Shown piece after piece: positions 1 to 10,883 of a stretch of DNA of 64,000 bases (its first letter is position 1; the number at the start of each line of letters is the position of its first letter). The notes beneath the pieces are model-generated. The model had not been told where the DNA came from. It did no database searches and was given only the letters and a program-made list of their open reading frames with translations. Where the stretch lies: the NCBI GenBank assembly GCA_003116995.1, contig BDSL01000006.1:620001-684000 (forward strand). Direction: 5' to 3'. This stretch comes from Yamagishiella unicocca (lineage: Eukaryota; Chlorophyta; Chlorophyceae; Chlamydomonadales; Volvocaceae). Made by a program: the position numbers and the translations under genes.

Positions 1-3000
1 GCCTCCAGCTGATCCGAAATACGCAGTATTTGCTGCAGCTGCTGCATTATGCACCCAAGCCGCATGGGCAATTGTGCGCGCGGGATGGTGCAGCTGAGCG
101 CTGAGGCCGACTTGCCTGCAGACGGCAAAGTCCGAGGACAGGAGTAGTTATGATGTCAGAAAATCCATTCTGGATTGAAGGGCACTGGCTATATTTGGCC
201 ATGCCGTATGCCCGCCGTACCCAATCAATAATTCAATCAACAAAACAACATGGACAGGGATAAATCCATAAATATCTTACTCACATAGCATCGCTTCCAA
301 GCTTGGCGCCAGGCTGTCCGCACTGGCAGGGCGACCTTCCACCTTCATCTCGCACATGCCGCCAGAAACAGTGCACACAATGATGTAGGTGCCCTTAAAC
401 ACAAGGCGAAAGCGGCCCGTGTGTTCCATGTTGGCCAGGTCTATCCGAAGGGCCTGTGGGGACGCATCAAAGGGTAGCGGGTCCGATTGTGACCCAAGGA
501 ATGCATTTGTGCAGGGTTGCATGCGCAGCCGACCCATTCCTAGATGGCCCCTAGGCAGCTGAATTGGCAAGGGTCACAGCCAGTCCCCACCGACCACGCA
601 CCAGCCCGTCTCAAGACTTACGTGAAGGCCAAGCAAGGCGTCGACCTCGTCGCGCTTGTCGGCTACCTTTCGTGCCATTTGCCCTTCGCGGCGGGGCGTC
701 AGTGCGGACAAGCTGCTGCGAGCAACTAGAGCGGCAGCACGTGCCTGCAGGACGTTGCCCTCCTGCGAAATTACCTCTATGGGCAGCTGGGTAGGGAAGC
801 AGGCAACATAGGCAGTCGTGGAATTACTGGAAGCACCTGTTCATTTAGCCCTATGACATTGCGGGCACCACGTTTTCCTCCAGGAAACCCTGCGACCTGA
901 CCTCCCACCGGGCGATACGTCACCGCCTCAGATGCTGCGATCTTCACAAAACCCACCCTGCTCCTGTCGATGGCCCGTCTCTCCGCTCGCGCCTCCTCTA
1001 TACGGCTCAGCCGCTGTGCGTTCTGCTCACGGAGCGCCTGGAGCCGCTGGAAGTGCGATTCCGTAGCCTTCTTCCGTTGGATGGCTTCCTGCGTTCGCAA
1101 CAGGGTGGAGGCACGATAGAAGGTTGGCAGCATGGCAGACGACGTGGAACGCGAAGGTGCAGTGTGTAATGACAGAACAAAATGTTGCCGTGGAGACGAC
1201 CAAAGTAAGGGGGGGTTAAACACAGCCCACCTGCATTCTTTCCTCGTCTTCATGGCAGCGGCGCGCGATGAGGTCAGTCAAGGCGGCCTTGTCTCCAACA
1301 CATTTCCGTAAGCGGTCGACATCGGCCTGGCGATGGAGATGGGCAAGTTGTGAGCGCTGAACAGAGGGACCGTACACTGCCTGTCTTCAGTGATGCCGGC
1401 ACGTGGTACCGAGGTACCGGGGCGGTCCAACAACCGTCATGATGCATGCAAACTTGTGGTGCTGGTCAACCCGTCAAACGCCCACACAATACGGTAGACT
1501 GCTCCAGCGCCTGCTACCGCCACGCGCGGCGGCAGTCACACATCCCCGCAGTCCCGCGCACATGCCCAGCAGTGCCCTTTGCCCTGCGCTAAGCATGCCG
1601 ATACAGTAAACAGAACATCGTCGTACCGTCACTGCCTCCAGCTCTGCCTGCAGCAAGACCTTTCCGTTGCCCAGCTGTGCCAGCAGGTCGTCCGTTGCAC
1701 TCAGCTGGGCCTGCTTGATGGCTTTTACGGTGCGGACGCGGCACAGCTTCTTGAGGCTTATGAACTGGTCCTTCAAGGTTTCCAGTTGCGACGCTGGCAT
1801 CAGCTGCGGAGGAAAACCGATGTGGTCCATGTGGAGCGAGGACAAACACGGAGGAGATTAGGAAGCGTACGTGTCAAGCGGTTACAGCACACTGTCAAAC
1901 GCTATTTGCATATGGTCGTAACTGCGGCTGCCAAGTCCCACCTGTACTGCAGAAAAGAGCTCAGGGTTATTGGCCGTAAGGTCGGCCTCCAGCTGCTGTG
2001 CCCTTGACTGCATGGCAGCCAGCCGGCCGGAAACCTCAATCATCAGGGCCTGGTACGTGTCCACGTGAGGAGCCATAACCGTCACCGCCTCATACACTTC
2101 CGCTACCGTTTTTGGAGGCGGGTCAGATTGAGGAAGATATGACGTGCGGCAGACCTTGTCGTTGAAGCTCACGTCAATGATGGACAGGAAATCCTGTGAA
2201 GGATGGCATTAGGCCTGGTTTAGTACATTCGACAGCATTCCATAAATGACCAGGGTGCAGCAGTCAAGTAAGCGGAATTACCTTCAGTACCAGTGCAAGG
2301 GCGTTGTGAAAGAGCAGTATACTGCTCGCGCATGCTCTGTGGAATGTGGTTTCGGTACCGCCACACTCTATCCTTAGAGCAGTGTGCGACAAGCCGGGCG
2401 TGCCGGCCCAAAACGCGCAAAACGTGGACATATCCAGCCATGCGCTCCGGCGCTGTACCTGGCACGAGATCTTGGGTGCAGTCCGCCGCACCGGCGCTGA
2501 CAACACCGCGCCCGGTGCGCCGCAAGCACGTCCCAATAACGGTCCACCTGTAAAGCCAAGAGCCGCCGCCCCGCCCTCGCCCTGTGGCCGCCAGTTCTCC
2601 ACCGGCTGCTGCTGCAGTTCCTTTGCGCATTGCTGCGAAAGGTTCATGGTGGGTTCGGGCGGCAGAACAAACGCATCCAGCGTAAGGCCGCCGACGTCGT
2701 CGAGCAGGTCGTTGTTCGTCCCGCTGTGGCCCACATGCAGCTCCATGGACAAGCTGGTGTTGTCCTGTGCTGCTGCAAGGCGTTGGAGCTCAGCACCGCT
2801 GCTTGACACAGCGGTGGCGTCACCAGCCCCACAGTGCAGGCCAGGCCTGCACGCAAATGGCAACACGGTGCATCATTGCAGTGGGGGGTTATGGAGGTGC
2901 GTCAACTGAAATAATATTGTGCGTTGCATCCTCGTCGCGGACCCAGCTCCACTGGTAGCCCCCTATAACCGCTAGCACACACCTAGGCGGAGGCACGCCG

Positions 3001-4916
3001 GACGGTGGGGCCTGTCGGCCGGGCATGTTGTGCAAAAAACGCTCGTACGCCGTCTCGTGGCTTGTGCTGTCGGCCAGCAGCTTCGTAGTTGGGCCGAGCA
3101 GCATGGTCGTCTCCCCGCCACCGCCACCAGCGGCTCCACCCGGGACCCCGCGCCGGTGACCTGACGCCAGCACCCGATTGCTGGCAACGCTCAGCCGCGC
3201 CCGATCGTAGTTGTTGGCGTGGCCGGGTAGCCGCCATGCATCTGTCTGATCGTCCTCAAGGAGCTTGGTTGTATTGTCCAGGAAAGGTGTGTTGTGCGGC
3301 AGAGGACCGGGAACAGGCAGCGGCTGTGGCGCGAGCACCTGAGGAACGTTCAAACGCTGTTGCTGCGGCGCGGCTGGCCGCGGCGCTAGAGGAACTGCTG
3401 CAGCTGTCACCACAGCTGCCGCGCTCGGGCCTCTAGGCCCCTGGACCTGCGCTATTGGCAGCTGTGCTTGATCGCAAGTATCGGGCACCCCGGATGCAGC
3501 GGCAGCGAGCGTGCCTGTGCCAGCGTCTGGCTCCGGCCCAGCTTGCCCGGGGAAATGAAAACCGGTTGGGGCTGGCGGTCCAAGTGCTGCAGCAATGCCC
3601 ACGAGAGCCTTAGTGGCTGCCCCTGGACGCCCGAGTTCGTTTCCTGCAGGCCTCAGAGAACAAGAAAGCTGTTACAAGCTAAAGTGGGTTTTGGAGACAC
3701 CATCGCAACAACCTCCAACGCATGAGCTGCAGAGCAGCACCAGGTCGTCCATGGGGTTCCATCAACTCACCTCCCGTGTGGCCGTCCTTAATCGCTTTGG
3801 TAAGATCTCCGGTCGTCGCGCCACCGTACACGTGGTTATACGTTTTTTCACCCATGACCGCACGGCCTGTGAAAATGACAGGATCCCACCAGCGCCACAG
3901 CTCATAATCTATCAGCGTGCAGAGCAATTCCTCAGAGCACGTACTCACCAAAGCTGACATCTAACGTGTCGTCGGCGCCGGGTGTGAAGCCCCACCGGTT
4001 CCGCACCTCATCATCTCCACGACCGGCGCCACAACGCTGCATTTCGCGCAGGACAAACGGGCTGATCGGCGACATTGCCGTATCAGGGCCATTCGAGCTG
4101 ATCTGTCCGATACCAAATCCCTGCAGTACGGGCTGCGGGGACGCCGTCGTGTCCGCTTCAGCGCAAGGTCCACTGCTTACATCACCAGCAGCGTACTCTT
4201 CCTCGTCCTCCTCAACCAAGGTCGAAAGATTGGGTACATTCATGGTAATGTTGTGGTCGGCATGGTGATGGTGGCGGTGTGGCTGGTGCAGCAGCTGCGG
4301 CGGTGCAAAAGCTGCGTGGCCTACACTGCAACTGCCCTGATGGGCGCCGGCTCCTGGCGCCACGCTGATGGCCATGGCCGGTTGCTCGAAGCTGTTGTTG
4401 GTCAGGTCCATCGAAAGAGGGGAGAAACCACCAGGGCTCCCCAGTACTGCCAAGACATCGCCCGGCAGCTTCATATTGAACATTAGTGCACCGGCAGGCG
4501 GCTGTGAAGCAGCCATGTCTGAGCCTGCGCCCAAGCCACCTGAGGGGCTTGAAATGCGCATGTCGCCAGTAGAGTTGCGGTCGAAGTCCTGTGCAACGCA
4601 ACGGGCATCATTTGCAGTATCGTTACCAACATAGATTTTGTGACAGTGCCATGTATTGATATTGATGAAAGCGTACAGACCTCCTTGAAAATGTGCTTCG
4701 TCTCCAACTCGTCATCCGGCGCAAAGCTGACACGCCTATTGGCCAGCTTATTGCGCTTCGCGATTTTAGCTGCTGCATCCTCATTTTCCTTGTTCAGGCG
4801 CTTCCTTAGGATCTGCGAAGGCGTTTACGGATAGACATAAGCACTCTGGCTCGGGCTGTCGGACCCGCCTCTCCACCTACGCGCACCGAGTTGGGGGTTC
4901 GCGCGCCAGCTTGCAT
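1..4916 (-). CDS. KNL1: KNL1/Spc7 kinetochore scaffold, tandem copy 1 (3' end cut by window edge)
   Basis: KNL1 recruits PP1 and Bub proteins and anchors the Mis12/Ndc80 network at kinetochores. Exons, 5' to 3': 4887-4916, 4681-4812, 3949-4588, 3771-3866, 2983-3643, 2846 to about 2500 (3' end unresolved), 2282-2336, 1942-2193, 1627-1803, 1231-1326, 957-1088, 622-762, 285-453, and <1-115. Visible: an N-terminal SILR(K) PP1-docking motif formed across the exon 1/2 junction, then RRVSFAPDDELE (RVSF PP1 motif), a MELT-type SMDLT in exon 3 and SMELH in exon 6, two TTKLL(E/A)D repeats in exon 5, a Spc7-type segment (DFLSIIDVSFNDK), three coiled-coil exons, and a C-terminal part where the RWD region is expected. 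The start ATG gives MQAGARTPNS. Exon structure matches copy 2. The family call is strong; the splice pattern around 2340-2650 is not. Confidence 0.85.
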
Positions 4917-5080
4917 TTTTTCGCCGTGTTAGTTATACAAAGAACATTTTGTTGATTTGCGGTGTTTTTGCGAAAGTCAACAAACGGATGAACAGCTTTA
5001 TGCGATACACAGTTATGGCAAAGTATTTGCACAGACAATATATTTACGCCATTAGTTTTGACTATATCTACTAAAGATGC

Positions 5081-5305
5081 ATGTTGCATGGCGCACCCTA
5101 TTATTTTTGGTCGCATTATGGATCTGGATTCGGGCCTCGGCTTCTCCGTTTTTCAGCAGCGACGGCATGGTACGCTTTGGATACGTATGTTTTCCATGAT
5201 TTATACCAGCCGAAGGGACGCTTCGTGGAGAGTGACCCCACGAACCCTCGCTCGAGTATGTACCGGTTTGCCGAGCCCAAAGGAGTTGTTACGGAGAGAC
5301 GCTGA
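5081..5305 (+). CDS. Small 74-residue protein, unrecognised, between the KNL1 copies
   Basis: An intronless frame from ATG to TGA that reads like a real protein: aromatic-rich start (APYYFWSHYG), a short amphipathic or membrane-like stretch (LLRFSAATAWYALDTYVF), then a polar C-terminus with DPTNPRSSMYRFAEPKG. The composition suggests a small organelle membrane-complex subunit, but no family is assigned. It starts 164 bp from the KNL1 copy 1 start codon on the opposite strand, so the two would share a divergent promoter, and it converges with the 3' end of KNL1 copy 2. Codon choice is less GC-rich at third positions than in neighbours. It could be one exon of a larger gene or a chance frame. 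Confidence 0.45.
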   Translation: MLHGAPYYFWSHYGSGFGPRLLRFSAATAWYALDTYVFHDLYQPKGRFVESDPTNPRSSMYRFAEPKGVVTERR

Positions 5306-5885
5306 ACGGTTGCGTGAAAGGTTTCGCGACCCATAATACGCCTGTGGACGCCCGAGGGCGCTGACCTTGTATCAGTCCTGCTATGCCTTTCGCAGCGACA
5401 TACACCTACATACACACATATGATGCGACGGACATAACGCGCCATCGCAGCGGCACCTGCGTAAGCCATTCAGGGGCTCAACGGAAACTCCAGTTACAGT
5501 AGTGAAAGGCGCTCTTGAGCGCAGTGCAAATTGAGCGATGTTCTTGTCGTTTTGTCGTTTATCTTGGTACCCAAGGGTCCACTGTAGCAGTCATCCCCTT
5601 ATCATCCCATCATAGCGTCGCACGATAGACAGTAAGACGGCACAGGGTAGCGAAAGAGCTCCCGCAGGACGATGTATAAAGAACGTCGTTTTCCAAAAAG
5701 CTGACCCACTTGCTTCACAGCAATGAACGTCACTGAAATTCCAAGATCCTCCGAAATGCGATAAACCTGCAGTCGCGGAGCACGCTTCACGTAACAACGC
5801 GAACACAGGCGGCGACCCCACCATGACTTGTATCCCTCAGATGCCCCAATTCGCAGAGGCACCATGTATCGGTTCTTACCCCCCC
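5306..5885. other. Intergenic, 3' flank of KNL1 copy 2
   Basis: No convincing gene was seen. The minus-strand transcript of KNL1 copy 2 should end here. A TTACA at 5494-5498, read as TGTAA on the minus strand, lies about 390 nt past its stop and could be its poly(A) signal. Confidence 0.4.
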
Positions 5886-8800
5886 TCATGCCTGCAGCGT
5901 TATGCTCATAGTGCAGCAGAGTGCCGGCAAGTACTCCGTGCTGGGCACCAGCTTGCTCAAGACTTCAGCTTGCAGAGCATCGCAGCATTGCTGCTGCATC
6001 TCGGCCGTGTGCAAGCTCTGCATCTGCACTAGGAGGGGTGGTGCCGTGCAGTCCGAGTGCAGCGCTGCTTGCCACGGCATGCGGATCGCCACTTTGGTGA
6101 CCGTATCTGCGTTGCAAAATTGCAACAGCATCGCGGGGGCGCCCTTGAAGCCGCACTCCTCCGCATTCGGCTTGAGCATGCAATTGTGCTTGAGCCAGCA
6201 GGCCTCCAGCTGATCCGAAACACGCAGTATTTGCTGCAGCTGCTGCATTATGCACCCAAGCCGCATGGGCAATTGTGCGCGCGGGATGGTGCAGCTGAGC
6301 GCTGAGGCCGACTTGCCTGCGGAGGGCAAAGTCACAGGGCAGGAGTAGTTATGATGTCAGAAAACCCAGAATGGGTTGGCAAAAGGGCGTTTGGCCATAT
6401 TTGCCCCTGCAGTATGTCCGCCGCACCCAATCATAATCCAACGAACAAAACAACATGGACAGCGATAAATATCTTACTCACATAGCATCGCTTCCAAGCT
6501 TGGCGCCAGGCTGTCCGCACTGGCAGGGCGACCTTCCACCTTCATCTCGCACATGCCGCCAGAAACAGTGCACACAATGATGTAGGTGCCCTTAAACACA
6601 AGGCGAAAGCGGCCCGTGTGTTCCATGTTGGCCAGGTCTATCCGAAGGGCCTGTGGGGACGCCATTGCGATCCAATGAACGGGTTTGTAGAGCATGAACG
6701 TATAGCCGCCCATAGGTTGATGGCGGCCTAGGGGTCTGACTTGGCAAAGGTCACAGCAGGGACCCACCCACCACGCACCAGCCCGTCTCAAGACTTACGT
6801 GAAGGCCAAGCAAGGCGTCGACCTCGTCGCGCTTGTCGGCTACCTTTCGCGCCATCAGCTCCTCTCGGCGGGGCGACAGTGCGGACAAGCTGCTGCGAGC
6901 AACTAGAGCGGCAGCACGTGCCTGCAGGACGTTGGCCTCCTGCGAAATTACCTCTATGGGCAGCTGGGTAGGGAGGCAGGCAACATAGGCAGTCGTGGAA
7001 TTACTGGAAGCACCTGTTCATTCAACCCTATGACATTGCAGGCACCACGTTTTCCTCCAGGAAACCCTGCGACCTGACCTCCCACCGGGCGATACGTCAC
7101 CGCCTCAGATGCTGCGATCTTCAAAAAACTCACCCTGCTTCTGTCCATGGCCCGTCTCTCCGCTCGCGCCTCCTCTATACGGCTCAGCCGCTGTGCGTTC
7201 TGCTCACGGAGCGCCTGGAGCCGCTGGAAGTGCGATTCCGTAGCCTTCTTCAACTGGATGGCTTCCTGCGTTCGCAACATGGTGGAGGCACGATAGAAGG
7301 TTGGCAGCATGGCAGACGACGTGGAACGCGAAGGTGCAGTGTGTAATGACAGAACAAAATGTTGCCATGGAGACGACCAAAGTAAGGGGGGGTTAAACAC
7401 AGCCCACCTGCATTCTTTCCTCGTCTTCATGGCAGCGGCGCTCGATGAGGTCAGTCAAGGCGGCCTTGTCTCCAACACATTTCCGTAGGCGGTCGACATC
7501 GGCCTGGCGATGGAGATGGGCAAGCTGTGAGCGCTGAACAGAGGGACCGTACACTGCCTGTCTTCAGTGATGCCGGCACGTGGTACCGAGGTGCCGGGGC
7601 GGTCCAACAACCGTCATGATGCATGCAAACTTGTGGTGCTGGTCAACCCATCAAACGCCCACACAATACGGTAGACTGCTCCAGCGCCTGCTACCGCCAC
7701 GCGCGGCGGCAGTCACACATCCCCGCAGTCCCGCGCACATGCCCAGCAGTGCCCTTTGCCCTGCGCTAAGCATGCCGATACAGTAAACAGAACATCGTCG
7801 TACCGTCACTGCCTCCAGCTCTGCCTGCAGCAAGACCTTTCCGTTGCCCAGCTGTGCCAGCAGGTCGTCCGTTGCACTCAGCTGGGCCTGCTTGATGGCT
7901 TTTACGGTGCGGACGCGGCACAGCTTCTTGAGGCTTATGAACTGGTCCTTCAAGGTTTCCAGTTGCGACGCTGGCATCAGCTGCGGAGGAAAACCGATGT
8001 GGTCCATGTGGAGCGAGGACAAACACGGAGGAGATTAGGAAGCGTACGTGTCAAGCGGTTACAGCACACTGTCAAATGCCATTTGCATATGGTCGTAACT
8101 GCGGCTGCCAAGTCCCACCTGTACCGCGGAGAAGAGCTCAGGGTTGTTGGCCGTAAGGTCGGCCTCCAGCTGCTGTGCCCTTGACTGCATGGCAGCCAGC
8201 CGGCCGGAAACCTCAATCATCAGGGCCTGGTACGTGTCCACGTGAGGAGCCATAACCGCCACCGCCTCATACACTTCCGCTACCGTTTTTGGAGGCGGGT
8301 CAGGTTGAGGCACATACGAAGTGCGGCAGACCTTGTCGTTGAAGCTCACGTCGATGAGGGACAGGAAATCCTGTGAAGGATGGCATTAGGCCTGGGTTAG
8401 TACGTACATTCGACAGCATTCCATAAATGACCAGGGTGCAGCAGCCAAGTAAGCGGAATTACCTTCAGTCCCAGTGCAAGGGCGTTGTGAAAGGGCAGTA
8501 CTACACTCGCCCATGCTCTGTGGGAAACGTGGCTTCGGTACCGCCACACTTCTATGCTTCACAGCGTGCGACAAGCCGGGCGTGCCGGCCCAAAACGCGC
8601 AAAACGTGGACATATCCAGCCATGCGCTCCGGCGCTGTACCTGGCACGAGATCTTGGGTGCAGTCCGCCGCACCGGCGCTGACAACACCGCGCCCGGTGC
8701 GCCGCAAGCACGTCCCAATAACGGTCCACCTGTAAAGCCAAGAGCCGCCGCCCCGCCCTCGCCCTGTGGCCGCCAGTTCTCCACCGGCTGCTGCTGCAAT

Positions 8801-10883
8801 TCCTTTGCGCATTGCTGCGAAAGGTTCATGGTGGGTTCGGGCGGCAGAACAAACGCATCCAGCGTAAGGCCGCCGACGTCGTCGAGCAGGTCGTTGTTCG
8901 TCCCGCTGTGGCCCACATGCAGCTCCATGGACAAGCTGGTGTTGTCCTGTGCTGCTGCAAGGCGTTGGAGCTCAGCACCGCTGCTTGACACAGCGGTGGC
9001 GTCACCAGCCCCACAGTGCAGGCCAGGCCTGCACGCAAATGGCAACACGGTGCATCATTGCAGTGGGAGGTTATGGAGGTGAGTCAACTGAAATAATATT
9101 GTGCGTTGCATCCTCGTCGCGGACCCAGCTCCACTGATAGCCCCCTATAACCGCTAGCACACACCTAGGCGGAGGCACGCCGGACGGTGGGGCCTGTCGG
9201 CCGGGCATGTTGTGCAAAAAACGCTCGTACGCCGTCTCGTGGCTTGTGCTGTCGGCCAGCAGCTTCGTAGTTGGGCCGAGCAGCATGGTCGTCTCCCCGC
9301 CACCGCCACCAGCGGCTCCACCCGGGACCCCGCGCCGGTGACCTGACGCCAGCACCCGATTGCTGGCAACGCTCAGCCGCGCCCGATCGTAGTTGTTGGC
9401 GTGGCCGGGTAGCCGCCATGCGTCTGTCTGATCGTCCTCAAGGAGCTTGGTTGTATTGTCCAGGAAAGGTGTGTTGTGCGGCAGAGGACCGGGAACAGGC
9501 AGCGGCTGTGGCGCGAGCACCTGAGGAACGTTCAAACGCTGTTGCTGCGGCGCGGCTGGCCGCGGCGCTAGAGGAACTGCTGCAGCTGTCACCACCGTTG
9601 TAGCTGCGAGCGTCTTTGTAACGGCTCCCTGTTGCCCATAATGGTTTCCTGTACCCAGAGAAAATGTGGAAGCCAAAATGCTGTTATTATGTATTAACGA
9701 CATGTTAACGTGCTACTGGTGAGACCCACCACAGCTGCAAGGTTACCATATGGGTCGGTCGTCTCACCTCCTGTGCGGCCCTCATTGAACATCTTGGTGG
9801 CATCAATGGTTGCCTGGTTGCCGTACACGTTCTCGTATGTGTGCTCGCCCATGACGGCGTGGCCTGCGAAGATGACGCCACGAGCACACGTCACGGCCAC
9901 TGCGGGATACCACAGCCTGCAGGTCGATACAGACTCATCTGCCCATCAGAGAGCATGAACTCACCGAAGCTGACGTCCAAGGTGTCATCAGCGCCGGGTG
10001 CGAAGCCCCACCTGTTCCGTATCGAGTCCGTATCACTGGCCCCAGCGTGACGCGGCATTTCGCGAAGCACGAACGGGCTTATCGGGCACAGAGGCCCCTG
10101 ATCATGGCCATTTAACCTACTGGCGTCCATTGTCTGCCCGATACCCAAACCATATGACACGGGGTGCATTGACGCCACAGCAATTGCTTCAGAACAAATG
10201 CTACGGTTTATTATCCCAGCTGCGTACTCTTCCTCATCCTCCTTGACCAATGCCAGAAAATCGGGTATGATCATGGTCGTGTGACCCAGTTGCTGGCGGT
10301 GGCGGTATGTTAATTGTTGTACTTGCTCCTGCTGTTGTTGTTGCAGCGCCGGCATAACAGCGCCTGCGAGGCCTGCACCACAGCTGCCCATATGGGAGCC
10401 AGCTTCTGGGGCTGCGGCTGATGATACACCCTGCTGCCCAAAGCTGTTATCAGTCAGATCCATAGATAACGGCGAAAAAACACCAGGACTAGTTGAAGCT
10501 GCGGCGGTGTCCATCCCGCCTCCCGTGTGTAGGTCGTCCGTCGAGTTTCCCTCGTAACGGTTCTCCTGAGCGGCAGTACTGAAACATCAGTTCACGTAGA
10601 AATATATATAGATATCTTTCAGGGGCTACTTCCAGGCCGGCATGGTTGCGTACCGACCTCCTTGAAGACATGCATCGTTTCCAACTCGTCCTCTGGCGCA
10701 AAGCTGACCTTCCGACTGACAAGCATGTTGCGCTTCCCCAGCCTGTCTGCTGTAGCTTGATTCTCTTTCCCGATACGCTTCTTTAGGATCTGCAAGCGCG
10801 TGTGTTACGGACATTGAGCATGCCATGACCACCGGAGCCATCACCCAATCTATACGCACCGAATTTGGCATTGCAGCTTGCAT
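5886..10883 (-). CDS. KNL1: KNL1/Spc7 kinetochore scaffold, tandem copy 2 (complete)
   Basis: Exons, 5' to 3': 10860-10883, 10658-10789, 9965-10565, 9768-9863, 9165-9648, 9028 to about 8700 (3' end unresolved), 8463-8517, 8119-8370, 7804-7980, 7408-7524, 7134-7265, 6799-6939, 6482-6650, and 5886-6316 (stop). About 1,050-1,100 residues. The N-terminus MQAAMPNS joins ILKKR to make a canonical SILK PP1 motif, followed by RKVSFAPEDELETMHVFKE (RVSF-type). A MELT-like SMDLTDNSF sits in exon 3 and SMELH in exon 6. HNALALGLK-DFLSLIDVSFNDK is a Spc7-type kinetochore-localisation segment, followed by coiled-coil exons (EARAERR, KVADKRDEVDALL) and the C-terminal region. Exon lengths equal those of copy 1 except exons 1, 3 and 5. 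Exon 10 has two in-frame acceptors, giving a start at 7524 or 7503. Both copies look open and functional. Confidence 0.87.

Noticed and set aside
1579..2007. 142-codon + strand frame, repeated at 7756-8184
   Set aside because: Antisense to the KNL1 coiled-coil and Spc7 exons; it is repeated only because the gene is duplicated.
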